From: an uncultured Sphingomonas sp. | GTDB taxonomy: Bacteria > Pseudomonadota > Alphaproteobacteria > Sphingomonadales > Sphingomonadaceae | Reading direction: 5' to 3' | NCBI GenBank assembly: GCA_913776255.1 | Contig: CAJYLV010000015.1 | Location: 1 to 59,600 of the forward strand | DNA length: 59,600 bases | Shown here: one piece after another, positions 25,525-34,242 of the stretch | How the letters are laid out: the number at the start of each line of letters is the position of its first letter | Numbering within the stretch: position 1 is the stretch's first letter | Program-made: the position numbers and the translations under genes | Notes under the pieces: model-generated | Told to the model about the DNA's origin: nothing | Database searches by the model: none | What the model saw: the letters and a program-made list of their open reading frames with translations, nothing else

Positions 25525-26889
25525 TCAGCCGTACAGCCCGATCGGCCCGCGCCCGTTGCTCGACCAGGTGCCCCAGTTCGGGACGACATAGGGCAGGTCG
25601 GCGTCGCTGACGCCATGCCACTTGAGGATCGCGCCGAGATATTCCTCGGTAGCGGTGGTCGGCAGGAAGCGCCCCTCACCGCTGATGTCGTCGGCGCCGC
25701 CCAGCGTCGGGTCCGGGTAGCGGCCGAACACGCCGCCGGCCGTGACGCCGCCGCCGATCACCAGATGGTTGTTGCCCCAGGCATGGTCGCAGCCGAGCTG
25801 CGCATTGCCGCGATAGGTGCGCCCGAAATCGCTCATCGTGAACGCGGTGACGTTATCCTGCAGGCCAAGGGCCTCCATCGCCTTGTAGAAGGCCGACAGC
25901 GCCAGCGCGAGCTCGCCGAGCAGATTGGCGTGCGTGCCCGCGACGACATCGCCGTTGTTCACCTGCGCGTCGTGCGTGTCATAGCCGCCCTGCGAGACGA
26001 AGAACGACTGGCGCGTGTGGCCGAAGGTGGAGCGCGCCTCGATCATCCGCGCGACCCGCTTCAGCTGCTGCGACACGTCCGAGGTCAGCGCTGCGCCCGT
26101 CGCGGGGTCGACGAAGAACGCCTCGACGCTCCCGGTCGCGCCCAGCACTGCGCCGGTCGCGGCGGTCATCGCATAGGCGTCGCGCATCGTGTCGGCGGTG
26201 GCGGCGGTGATGTCGTCGAGCCCGGTGCCCCCCGCCAGGCTGTTCACCGCGGCATCGATCGCACTGTTGTTGGCGCCCGCGCGCGTGAGCACGCCCTTCG
26301 ACGGCAACACCAGCGGCTGCGCCTGCTGCCCGATCAGCGCGACATTGTTGCCGGCGAACGAGATCACCGGCGGCACTCCGCCGCTGCTCATGCGATCGTG
26401 GAGCCGCCCCATGAAGCCGTCCCGATTGACCGTCTGCGCGCGCAGTCCCTGCCAATGCTCCTGCTCGTCGGAATGGCTCATCAGGTTCGACGGGCGCAGG
26501 TCCGGGCGGCTGAGATAGGTGGCCTTGGTCAGCGGCGTGGCGAGCGTGCCGGTGTTGAGCACCAGCGCCATCGCGCCCTTGTCCCAGATCGGCGCGAGGC
26601 TGGCCATCGCCTTGTGCAGTCCGAGCCCGCTGCCCGCTAGCGGCACGACCCCGGAGGGCGGCAGCGCGACGGTCTGGCGCGAGCTGACATAGGCCGAATA
26701 GGTGGCAGGATCGGTCGGGACGAGCATGTTCCAGCCGTCGTTGCCGCCGAACAGGAACACGCCGACCATGGCGCGGAAACCGCTGCCGGGCGCGCCGTAA
26801 GCGACGCCGCGGCCGAACATGCCGAGCGCGGCGGCGGCGCCGGCGCTCATCGCCATATGGTGGAAGTGGCGGCGGGAGATCAGGGTCAT
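25525..26889 (-). CDS. DUF1501 family exported protein
   Basis: 454 aa. The ATG at 26889 gives an N-terminus with a twin-arginine motif (SRRHFHHM) and a hydrophobic stretch (AMSAGAAAALGMFG), so export by Tat is likely. Family features: VGVFLFGGNDGWNMLVP near the start, RPDLRPSNLMSHSDEQEHWQ, FFVSQGGYDTHDAQ and TMSDFGRTYRGNAQLGCDHAWG, which are the conserved metal-like residues of this alkaline-phosphatase/sulfatase-like family. It starts 10 nt after the DUF1800 gene. DUF1501 and DUF1800 are commonly encoded side by side in bacteria and probably act together outside the cytoplasm; no activity is established. Confidence 0.92.
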   Translation of the reverse strand: MTLISRRHFHHMAMSAGAAAALGMFGRGVAYGAPGSGFRAMVGVFLFGGNDGWNMLVPTDPATYSAYVSSRQTVALPPSGVVPLAGSGLGLHKAMASLAPIWDKGAMALVLNTGTLATPLTKATYLSRPDLRPSNLMSHSDEQEHWQGLRAQTVNRDGFMGRLHDRMSSGGVPPVISFAGNNVALIGQQAQPLVLPSKGVLTRAGANNSAIDAAVNSLAGGTGLDDITAATADTMRDAYAMTAATGAVLGATGSVEAFFVDPATGAALTSDVSQQLKRVARMIEARSTFGHTRQSFFVSQGGYDTHDAQVNNGDVVAGTHANLLGELALALSAFYKAMEALGLQDNVTAFTMSDFGRTYRGNAQLGCDHAWGNNHLVIGGGVTAGGVFGRYPDPTLGGADDISGEGRFLPTTATEEYLGAILKWHGVSDADLPYVVPNWGTWSSNGRGPIGLYG

Positions 26890-26899
26890 CGGATGATCC

Positions 26900-29050
26900 T
26901 CAGCGATCGACGAGGAAATTGGGGCTGGACGCGGCGATGTAGAGCAAGGCCTGCGCGCGCCGGCGCGCCTGCAGCTGCGCGTTGCTGTTGGTGATCGACA
27001 GCGCGGCACTGCGCAGCGCCTGCTTCTGCGCATCGGTGGCGGTGTTGTTGAGCATCAGCAGGTTGATCACCGCGACCAGCCGGTCCGGGTCGGCGGCGAT
27101 CGCCTCCCAACCGCCCCACAGCGGCACGGTGTTCGCCGAGCTGCTGGTGTTGTTGAGCAGATTGTTGAAGTTCCAGTCGCCGCGGTTGGCATTGCCGTTG
27201 ATCGACCAGTCGTAGATGAGGTTCTGCAGCGCGACGGTGCCGCCGGCCGAGAACAGCTTCGACGCCGGACTGACCAGCCCGTTGCTGCGCGGCAGCGGAT
27301 AGTCGGACGGATAGAAGTTGAACACCGACGGCGCCTGGAACACCGGCTGCCCCAGCGCGGTGTCGCGCATCGTCATCGCCGCGCCATCGGTCTGGTAGCC
27401 CCCGGCGCGGACCAGCGCCATCATCGCGAGCACCGGTTCCTTGACCTTGCCGAAGCCGCCGCCGCGCGGTTCGTCGCCGCGGGCTTCCGGGTCGAGCAGG
27501 ATCGCGCGCACCACCGCCTTCAGGTCTCCGCGCACGCCGCTGCCATTGTCGACGAACACGGCGCCAATCCGCGCGACATAGCCGGGCGAGGGGTTGGACT
27601 TGACCAGATGCTGGATCAGCAGCTTGGCGATGCGTGGCGGCGTACTGGGGTTGTTGAACGCGGCATCGAGCGCGATGCGCACGCTCTCGGCCGGCGCGGC
27701 GCCGGCCGGCACGGTGGCGCCGAGGAACGCCTTGGCCTGCGTGTCATAGGCCCAGTTGACCGGGCGCACGATCATCGGCTGCGAAAAGTCGTTGCTTGCC
27801 CAGTCGGTGCGGCCGTTGCCGGACGCATAGGTCCAGCCGGTCAGCGCGCGCGACAGGCCCTTGATGTCATCGGGCCCGTAGTTCGGCACCAGCGCGCCGT
27901 TGCCGGCGAGCACCGGCGTGCCGTCGGCGTTGAGCTGCATCGGCCCCATCGTGAACAGCTGCAGCATCTCGCGCGCATAATTCTCGGACGGCGCGCTGCG
28001 GACGCTGTTGGCCATGTTGAGATACCAGCCCATCGAGCCGTGCATCGTCACCTTGCCGAGCAGGTCGCGGTAGTTGCCGAACGCGCCGTCGAGCAGCAGC
28101 TGCTGATAGGCGGCGATCCCCGAGGTGCTGTTCACGCCATTGCCCGAGATCACGAGGATCTGCGACAGCGCGAAGGCAACCCGCTGCCGCAGCTGGTCGG
28201 GGGCGAGCGCGGCATCGGCGTAGAAGCGCGCCGCGACCGGCACGCGCGTGAAATTGTTCTGCCAGCAGTTCACGATCGTGCGATCCGAGCAGTAATCGTT
28301 CGGCACCCATTTGATCAGATCGGTGTAGGTGCTGCCGCGGACGCGGAACTGCTCGTCGATCCAGCCGGGGATGCCCAGCTCGGTGATCCGCGACACCAGC
28401 GCGGGGGTCGGACCGAACGACGCCTGGCGCGTCAGGCGCAGCACGTCGACCGGCACCGCCGCGGCGCCGCCGACGGTGGTGACCGGCTGGTTGAAGGTGC
28501 TGAGCCCGGTCGACCACGGCGTGCTGTCGCCGTTGGCGGTGAACAGCGCGAGGAAGCGCCAGAAGGCGTCGACGATCGACGCGGCCAGCTCACTGGCGCG
28601 GGCAGCTAGATAGCCGAAGCCGTCTGTGGGCGCCGCTTCCTCGGGCAGGACGATCGGCGGGGGCGTGGGCGTCGGGGCCGGCGTGCCGATGGAGGGGGTA
28701 GGGGTCGGCGTCGGCGTCGGCGTCGGGAAAGCCGCAGGGGTCGGTGTCGGTGCGGGAGTCGGGGCCGGCGTGGCTGCCGGAGCCGGCGTGGGCGCCGGGG
28801 CGGGGGTGGGGGTGACGATGACGATGCCGCCGTCCGTCGCGGTCGGCGATGGCGTCGGAGTCGGCGCGACCCCCGGCCCCGCACTCCCCGACCCGACGGA
28901 AGGCGTCGGCGTCGCCGCCGGGACGACGACGACTGGCGTCGTCGACGTGGCGCCCCCGCCGTCACTGCCGCCGCCGCCACAGCTCGCCAGCGCGAGCGAC
29001 GCGGTCGCCAGAAGAAGATGTGTCCGTACCCGCGTCATCGCCACGATCAT
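26900..29050 (-). CDS. DUF1800 family lipoprotein with long Pro/Thr linker
   Basis: 716 aa. The N-terminus (VRTHLLLATASLALASCGGGG) is a lipoprotein signal with lipobox LASC. Residues about 30-135 form a proline-threonine-alanine linker with many PTP repeats. The DUF1800 domain covers the rest: VLRLTRQASFGPTPALVSRI, FYADAALAPDQLRQRVAFALSQ, MLQLFTMGPMQLNADG, LSRALTGWTYASG, and AGGYQTDGAAMTMRDTALGQP; NFYPSDYPLP is also typical. It heads an operon DUF1800-DUF1501-DUF1996-flippase. Role unknown. Start could also be the ATG 12 nt further in. Confidence 0.9.
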   Translation of the reverse strand: MIVAMTRVRTHLLLATASLALASCGGGGSDGGGATSTTPVVVVPAATPTPSVGSGSAGPGVAPTPTPSPTATDGGIVIVTPTPAPAPTPAPAATPAPTPAPTPTPAAFPTPTPTPTPTPSIGTPAPTPTPPPIVLPEEAAPTDGFGYLAARASELAASIVDAFWRFLALFTANGDSTPWSTGLSTFNQPVTTVGGAAAVPVDVLRLTRQASFGPTPALVSRITELGIPGWIDEQFRVRGSTYTDLIKWVPNDYCSDRTIVNCWQNNFTRVPVAARFYADAALAPDQLRQRVAFALSQILVISGNGVNSTSGIAAYQQLLLDGAFGNYRDLLGKVTMHGSMGWYLNMANSVRSAPSENYAREMLQLFTMGPMQLNADGTPVLAGNGALVPNYGPDDIKGLSRALTGWTYASGNGRTDWASNDFSQPMIVRPVNWAYDTQAKAFLGATVPAGAAPAESVRIALDAAFNNPSTPPRIAKLLIQHLVKSNPSPGYVARIGAVFVDNGSGVRGDLKAVVRAILLDPEARGDEPRGGGFGKVKEPVLAMMALVRAGGYQTDGAAMTMRDTALGQPVFQAPSVFNFYPSDYPLPRSNGLVSPASKLFSAGGTVALQNLIYDWSINGNANRGDWNFNNLLNNTSSSANTVPLWGGWEAIAADPDRLVAVINLLMLNNTATDAQKQALRSAALSITNSNAQLQARRRAQALLYIAASSPNFLVDR

Positions 29051-29279
29051 CTGCCCGAATCTGATCTGCTGCCGCCGGTTTGGCGGATAGGCAGCAGCTA
29101 CGCGGATCGATTGAAGACGAGGTTAATGCTGCGAGAGTAAAAGGACCGGATTTGGCGTCGCAACTACGTTATCATGGCGTAACGATCATGGATCGATGCG
29201 AAGTATCGTGGCTTACCGCTTGTTAATGTCTTCCCCTTATCCTGTGCGAACGAAGCAATGATTGAGGACGGGCGGCGAT
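29051..29279. promoter_or_regulatory. Divergent, AT-richer control region of the DUF1800 operon
   Basis: 229 nt between genes read outward. A 7-nt direct repeat ATCATGG occurs at 29171-29177 and 29185-29191 and several GTTAA words are present. No convincing promoter consensus could be picked. Confidence 0.35.
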
Positions 29280-29909
29280 ATGGAAGCAATGAGCCGGCGT
29301 ACGACGGTCGAGGAGGATGTATCGGCGGCGCTGCGCCGGGCGATCGGCTTCGCGGGACTGTTCGGGCTTACGGCGGTAGCGGCGATCGCCTGCACAGCGC
29401 GCAATCCCCAGCCCGTCAGCGGGGTCGCAGCCGACCGACTGATGGCACAGGAGGCGCTCTGGCAGGCTGAGGTAAATGGCGCGCCGGCCATCGCTTTCCC
29501 GGCGCCGTTGCTGGCGCGACGAGCGGACCCGAAGATCGCCGCGATTCTTGCCGAAGCGCAGCATCAGCTCGCCGCCGACCGCTCCGCCGCCGCCGCGCGA
29601 CGCCATGTCGTGCTGCAACGGATGGACGAGGTCCGTGCCGATCGCGACCTGCACGAATCGCAGCGCGTCGTGTTGTCGCTAAAGATCGAACAGGCCTATC
29701 TCAAGGCGCAGCAGCGCGGGACCGAGGCAGGACAGCAGCCCGAGGTGATGGCGCTGAAGGTTCAAGCGGCGAAGGCCAATGGCGACATCGCGCTCGCCAA
29801 CCGCGAGATGAACGTGCTCAACGACCGGATGATGTCGCTGGCGAACGGCGAACATGCCCGCGCCGAAGGACGACTGACCGCCGTTCGCACCCAGCTTCAA
29901 GGCGGGTGA
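29280..29909 (+). CDS. Membrane-anchored coiled-coil protein, function unknown
   Basis: 209 aa from ATG 29280 (TTG 29262 and ATG 29289 are alternatives). One membrane segment near residues 22-38 (AIGFAGLFGLTAVAAIA), with a cysteine at its end, precedes a helical, charge-rich region (about 75-205) with heptad-like spacing, such as LQRMDEVRADRDLHESQRVVLSLKIEQAYLKAQ in part. It looks like a periplasmic coiled-coil hairpin similar in style to adaptor proteins of secretion systems, but no family is recognised. Lies alone between the DUF1800 operon and the ExoY-type gene. Confidence 0.6.
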   Translation: MEAMSRRTTVEEDVSAALRRAIGFAGLFGLTAVAAIACTARNPQPVSGVAADRLMAQEALWQAEVNGAPAIAFPAPLLARRADPKIAAILAEAQHQLAADRSAAAARRHVVLQRMDEVRADRDLHESQRVVLSLKIEQAYLKAQQRGTEAGQQPEVMALKVQAAKANGDIALANREMNVLNDRMMSLANGEHARAEGRLTAVRTQLQGG

Positions 29910-29916
29910 CGAATAA

Positions 29917-29933
29917 CGGGCCTCGCCGGCCCG
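29917..29933. terminator. Short palindrome at a convergent junction
   Basis: CGGGCC-TCGCC-GGCCCG, a 6-bp stem with a 5-nt loop, in the 36-nt gap between convergent stops. No T-run. Confidence 0.4.
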
Positions 29934-29945
29934 CCCGGACGAACG

Positions 29946-30638
29946 TCAGTAAGAGCCGCGCTGGAACAGGACGCTCGGCACGGTGTAGGCAATGATCTTG
30001 ACGTTCATCGCGCAGGACCGTGCGCGGCTGTAGGTCACGTCGTAGGCGACCCGGCGACGATAGGACACGTCGTTGCGGCCGCCGACCTGCCACAGGCCCG
30101 TGATGCCCGGCCGCACCGCGCAATAATGTTCGAAATAGCGGCCGTAGCGGCTGATCTCGCCGACCACGATCGGACGCGGGCCGACCAGACTCATGTCGCC
30201 GCGTACGACGTTCCACAGCTGCGGCAGCTCGTCGAGGCTGGTCTTGCGCAGGAAACGGCCGATGCCGATCACGCGCGGGTCGTCGCGAAGCTTGTGATCG
30301 CGCTCCCATTCGGCACGCGCCTCGGGGCTGGTCTCGAGCAGATGGCGCAAGCGCGCATCGGCGTCGACCACCATGCTGCGGAACTTCAGGCACGGGAACG
30401 AGCGCCCACCGCGTCCGATCCGCTGGTGCGCGAAGATCACCGGGCCGGGATCGAGGATGTAGATCACGGCGGCGACGATCGCCATCAACGGGGCGAGGAT
30501 GATCAACGCGGTGACGGCCAGCGTCACGTCGAGCACCCGGCTGGCGATATCGTCCAGCCGCTGCCACCTGGCGTTATCGATCATGCCGTTCGCCACGCCG
30601 GTCCGGTCCGGCGCAACCATCACGGTCGCTTCATGCAC
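29946..30638 (-). CDS. ExoY-type undecaprenyl-phosphate sugar phosphotransferase
   Basis: 230 aa initiating glycosyltransferase that places the first sugar-1-phosphate on undecaprenyl phosphate. GTG 30638 is chosen because AGGGAG lies 7 nt upstream. It is the short form: one membrane hairpin (about 33-60, [20 protein letters not shown]) and the bacterial sugar transferase domain with [47 protein letters not shown] and [15 protein letters not shown]. Compare the long GumD form encoded at 51659. The upstream gap 30639-30783 is AT-rich and probably carries its promoter. Confidence 0.93.
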   Translation of the reverse strand: MHEATVMVAPDRTGVANGMIDNARWQRLDDIASRVLDVTLAVTALIILAPLMAIVAAVIYILDPGPVIFAHQRIGRGGRSFPCLKFRSMVVDADARLRHLLETSPEARAEWERDHKLRDDPRVIGIGRFLRKTSLDELPQLWNVVRGDMSLVGPRPIVVGEISRYGRYFEHYCAVRPGITGLWQVGGRNDVSYRRRVAYDVTYSRARSCAMNVKIIAYTVPSVLFQRGSY

Positions 30639-30783
30639 GGCTTCGCTCCCTGACGTCACGCTGCATTGCAACAATTAGATCAAACCGAAGGAAATGAAAA
30701 CAGGCAGAAAGTCACACTTTCCTCGCCTCACCCCGCGATCGCTGCGATCCGCCGCGGCGATCGTTAAAATTGAATTTACCCAG

Positions 30784-31917
30784 TTAGTTCCGTGGTGGCG
30801 ACGAGCCGTGGGCGAGGCGGGACGAACTGCGGCGCAGCAGTTGCCGGCGCAACGCCGCGACCATCGGCCGCTCGACGAGCAGGTGCAGGGCGACCCCGGC
30901 GATGCCGACCACTACCAATGTCCCCGACAACAGCAGCACCTGCAGCGGCAGCGCTGCATCGCGGAAGAAACGCGCGCCAACCACCGACGCGGCTTTGATG
31001 ACGAACGGATGGATCAGATAGATGGCGTAGCTCGCCTCGCCGAGCAGCAGCATGAGCCGATGCCGGTCGCCGCCATCGGCGCGCTCGCACAGCAGCGCGG
31101 CGGCGACGATCACGACCGCCGGAATGCCCCATTTCAGGACATTCGGAACATCCGGCCAGAAAATATCACCGAGCACCAGCGCCGCGAAGGCGGCGACCAT
31201 CGCCGCCCCCGCCGCGGTCCGCGTCGCGGCATGCACGTGGCGGATCCGCTGCCAGACCATGTTGAGCCAGAGCCCGGCGCCGAATTCGAGCAGCAGCGGA
31301 CTCGTGTAGGTGACGCCGACCGCGCCGTCCGGGTCGCTCACCGCGCCGATCACCACCAGTGCCACCAGCGTGACGCTCAGCGCGATCAGCCGCCGCAGCT
31401 CGTCCATGACGAGCAGCCCGAGCGCGAACAGCGCGTAGAAGAACATCTCGTAATTGAGTGTCCAGCCGGTGAAGAGCACCGGATGGATCTCGCCGGCGCC
31501 GTCGACATAGGGGATGAACAGCAGCGACCGCACGATCATCCCGGCGTCCGGCACGCCGGCCTTGCCCGCGAGCGCGGGCGCGATCGGCCCGGCGAGGCCG
31601 ATCAGCAGCGTCAGCATCCAGTAGAGCGGCGCGATCCGGATCAGGCGCTTGACGAGAAACGCGCCGGGCCGTCCGGCATCGTCGCGCGCCGCGACATGCT
31701 GAATGATGAAGCCGCTGATAACGAAGAAGATATCGACTCCCGCGCGCCCGAAATCGAGCGACAGCGTCTGGCCGAGCGGCGTCAGCAGCCGCGCATGGTA
31801 CAGCACGACCAGATAGGCGGCGAGCGCGCGGATATATTGCAGGTTCGTGAGAAGGGCGCGCGAACCTGCGCCGGGTAGCGATGTTGACGACAAGGAACGA
31901 TTCTCCGCCCCGGGCAT
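30784..31917 (-). CDS. Acyltransferase family 3 membrane protein (ExoZ/OafA-like)
   Basis: 377 aa from ATG 31917. About ten membrane segments. Family motifs are LQYIRALAAYLVVLYHARLL with the catalytic-type histidine, GVDIFFVISGFII, RLIRIAPLYW, WTLNYEMFFYALFAL and, near the end, LLGEASYAIYLIHPFVI. Such proteins transfer acetyl or succinyl groups to sugars of surface polysaccharides at the membrane. Two acyltransferases occur in the window (also 39457). It lies 51 nt downstream of the PilZ gene on the same strand and upstream of the ExoY-type gene. Confidence 0.92.
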   Translation of the reverse strand: MPGAENRSLSSTSLPGAGSRALLTNLQYIRALAAYLVVLYHARLLTPLGQTLSLDFGRAGVDIFFVISGFIIQHVAARDDAGRPGAFLVKRLIRIAPLYWMLTLLIGLAGPIAPALAGKAGVPDAGMIVRSLLFIPYVDGAGEIHPVLFTGWTLNYEMFFYALFALGLLVMDELRRLIALSVTLVALVVIGAVSDPDGAVGVTYTSPLLLEFGAGLWLNMVWQRIRHVHAATRTAAGAAMVAAFAALVLGDIFWPDVPNVLKWGIPAVVIVAAALLCERADGGDRHRLMLLLGEASYAIYLIHPFVIKAASVVGARFFRDAALPLQVLLLSGTLVVVGIAGVALHLLVERPMVAALRRQLLRRSSSRLAHGSSPPRN

Positions 31918-31968
31918 CGGGTGCCTGACCGAAGAGGTCAAGCCGGAACCCGCGGGCGTCTCACGCCG

Positions 31969-32439
31969 TCACAGCAGCGCCGAAATCGCCTTCACCAGCC
32001 CCGCCCAGAGCAGCGCCGAGCTGCCGACGATCACGCCCAGCCGCACCGCCCCAGGGAAGCGCTTGATCTCCGGCTCGGGCGCCGGATGGGCGACCGGCCC
32101 GCTCGTCATCATCTGGATAACGGTGCCGCCGCGGAACGTCTGCATGACCTCGGCACGGGCGAGCGGCTCGTTGAACTCGCAGCCGTAGCCGCCCGCGACC
32201 TGCCGGACGACCCGCGCGCTGGCGCGGCCTTTGCCGGGCAGGCCGATCGTCACCATGCTGCCGATCTCCAGGCGCGAATCGGTGGCGACGCTGAACCCGG
32301 TCTCTGACAGGTCACGGACGTAGACGTCGGTCGCTTCCGCGCGGTCGTCCCGCAGTGTCGAGGGTTGGTTGATCGTCTGCCGCTCGGCCGAGCGACGGTC
32401 GTCCGAATCGCTGGGGAGCAATATTGCCGGTATGAGCAT
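31969..32439 (-). CDS. PilZ domain protein with C-terminal membrane anchor
   Basis: 156 aa. The c-di-GMP binding motifs are complete: RxxxR (R16, R20 in RRSAERQ) and DxSxxG (D43, S45, G48 in DLSETGFSV). The C-terminus (about 133-154, LGVIVGSSALLWAGLVKAI) is a single membrane helix, so the PilZ domain should sit on the cytoplasmic side of the membrane. AAAGG is 9 nt before the start. It lies directly upstream of an acyltransferase and the ExoY-type transferase, which suggests c-di-GMP control over EPS assembly or modification; partner is unknown. Confidence 0.9.
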   Translation of the reverse strand: MLIPAILLPSDSDDRRSAERQTINQPSTLRDDRAEATDVYVRDLSETGFSVATDSRLEIGSMVTIGLPGKGRASARVVRQVAGGYGCEFNEPLARAEVMQTFRGGTVIQMMTSGPVAHPAPEPEIKRFPGAVRLGVIVGSSALLWAGLVKAISALL

Positions 32440-32614
32440 CGCCGCGCCTTTCGCTAAGCACCAGAAGTTAGTCGGGGCAGGGCTACCAGCGGGTTAATGC
32501 GCCGCCGTTTTTCCGCCCGCGGAAACAAGATCGACAAAGTTCGTTCATCGCCGTGCAAGATTTATGTGCCGTTCCGGGACGGAGTGGCGCGAGCGGCGAT
32601 AAATGGAGGGGCAG

Positions 32615-32797
32615 GTGCGCTTCGATCGGACGGAACAATTTGCCACCAGCGGTGTGCCGTTGGTCTTCGATCGCTTCGGACTGATCGGACCGTTCGTGGC
32701 CGAGGTGGTCGATCCGCTGGCGACCGCGCGCGGTCTGGCGACCGGGCTGGCGCTGGCGGCGCTGCTCTGGATGACGCTGGTTGCGCTGCTGATCTGA
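32615..32797 (+). CDS. Very small membrane protein
   Basis: 60 aa from GTG 32615, which has GGAGG a few nt upstream; ATG 32603 is in frame but lacks such a site. N-terminal half is polar (RFDRTEQFATSGVPLVFDRF), C-terminal half contains one membrane helix (TGLALAALLWMTLVALL). No family recognised. Divergent from the PilZ gene. The gap 32440-32614 holds no clear motif. Confidence 0.5.
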   Translation: MRFDRTEQFATSGVPLVFDRFGLIGPFVAEVVDPLATARGLATGLALAALLWMTLVALLI

Positions 32798-32834
32798 ACT
32801 CGCGGCGCGCGATCGGGTGACGTGTGCGACATGG

Positions 32835-34112
32835 TCAGCTCTTCACCGGCACGACGTGAGGCTTGGCCACGAAGCTGAAGCCGTCGAACATCTTCAGCTG
32901 CTTGCCGTTGCCGAGATCGCCGCCGTTGCAGCTGAGCAGCTTGTTGATGCAATTCTCGGTCCACATCCGCATCACCGAATCGTCCCACGCCCCGAACCAG
33001 TCGGCATGCAGCGTGCTGCCGGGACGCATCATCGGCATCCCCGGCATTTCATCCGAGGCGAGATGCCAGCTGGTCTTGCTGCCGTTCCAGGTGCCCGACG
33101 TGTCGAGATCCTCGTCGACGGTGTACCAGGCGCCGAGCGTGAACGACGGAATTACATAGGGGTGCGTCGCCGGGCACTTCAGATAGCCCCAGTCGCCATA
33201 GTCGGCGAAGGCGACGTGCGAGCGGTGATCCGCGCTGTCGAGGTTCTTGCCGTCCCAGCAATTTGGGGCGGTGATGACGGCCCCCAGCTGGTTGCCGATC
33301 GGGCAGTTCTTCCCTGCCTCGACGATATCCTCATAATGGTCGGGCTTGGCGGTCGGTCCTTGGCAGTTGAACCAGCCTGCCCCGTATTTGACCGACATCT
33401 TCGCCATGTCGAACCCGAACACGAAGCGCATCCCGCGCGGCAGATCGACGCAGCCCTTGCCCATCCGCTGGCATTCGGGGCTGTCAACAGGGAGACGCTT
33501 GTAATAGATGCTGATGAAGTCCGGGCGGACGATCCCGCCCTTGCCGTTCAGCATGGCCGGGATCCAATAGGCGCTGCGGTTCAGCGGGCTGTTGCAGGTG
33601 CTCTTGCCGGTGGTGCGCAGGCTTTCGTAGGTCGAGTTCGCGTTGGCCAGCGTGTTGCCGAAGAACTGGTGCAGGTGCGAGCGGCCGGGCTGGCCGGGGA
33701 AGACGACGGGATCGTCACGCAGCTCATGGCTGGGATTGCAGACGAAGCGGAACGCGCCGACCAGATCGGGCTTGCCGGTCTGCGCGATCTCGCCCGTGCC
33801 CCATGAAGGCACCAGCTCCGAATTGACGTCGAAGTTGCTGGGAATCTCGGGATAACTGTCGGCGACCGAGAGGCTGCCCGGGCTCACCGCAATCGGCGAC
33901 GGGCTGGGGGTCGGTGACGGAGCGGGGGTCGGCGTCGCCGCCGGAGCCACCGCGACCGGCGCGGCGGCGGCCGGCGTGGTCGCGCTGCTGCCACCGCCGC
34001 CGCTGCCGCCACCGCACGATGCAAGCGCCAGCGCACCGGCAAGTTGCGCGAGGGTTCGGCCGGTGCGACGCGTCAGCGCCCCCGGTGCCGCGTGACGCAG
34101 CAACGATGTCAT
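32835..34112 (-). CDS. DUF1996 domain lipoprotein (paralogue 2)
   Basis: 425 aa. After a basic leader the hydrophobic segment ends in LALASCGGG, a lipobox, followed by a Gly/Ser and Ala/Pro/Thr-rich linker (about 35-75). The DUF1996 domain repeats the motifs of the copy at 24173: GAFRFVCNPSHELRDDPVVFP, RSHLHQFFGN, SAYWIPAML, FNCQGPTAKPDHY, CWDGKNLDSADHRSH, THPYVIPSFTLGAWY and HADWFGAWDDSVM, so the two are clear paralogues. The gene lies 130 nt behind the glycosyltransferase operon and has its own probable promoter. Function unknown. Confidence 0.85.
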   Translation of the reverse strand: MTSLLRHAAPGALTRRTGRTLAQLAGALALASCGGGSGGGGSSATTPAAAAPVAVAPAATPTPAPSPTPSPSPIAVSPGSLSVADSYPEIPSNFDVNSELVPSWGTGEIAQTGKPDLVGAFRFVCNPSHELRDDPVVFPGQPGRSHLHQFFGNTLANANSTYESLRTTGKSTCNSPLNRSAYWIPAMLNGKGGIVRPDFISIYYKRLPVDSPECQRMGKGCVDLPRGMRFVFGFDMAKMSVKYGAGWFNCQGPTAKPDHYEDIVEAGKNCPIGNQLGAVITAPNCWDGKNLDSADHRSHVAFADYGDWGYLKCPATHPYVIPSFTLGAWYTVDEDLDTSGTWNGSKTSWHLASDEMPGMPMMRPGSTLHADWFGAWDDSVMRMWTENCINKLLSCNGGDLGNGKQLKMFDGFSFVAKPHVVPVKS

Positions 34113-34242
34113 CGAGAAGCTCCATGCCCGGAGTGACCGGAAGGCGTCCGGTCGGGATGGCTCTTTCTACCGTCTGGTGGTTAGGGGTCGGTGAAGCGTC
34201 GTGGTTACGCGGCGGTAAACATGGCGAGATCCCGGCCGTCCC

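Noticed and set aside
28620..28990. GGGGTCGGCGTCGGC-rich stretch as a non-coding tandem repeat or G-quadruplex element
   Set aside because: It is explained by the Pro/Thr-rich linker codons of the DUF1800 lipoprotein read on the other strand.
32545..32988. 147-codon minus-strand frame over the small membrane protein and the end of the DUF1996 gene
   Set aside because: Overlaps the coding end of the DUF1996 gene on the same strand in another frame and has no coherent protein features.
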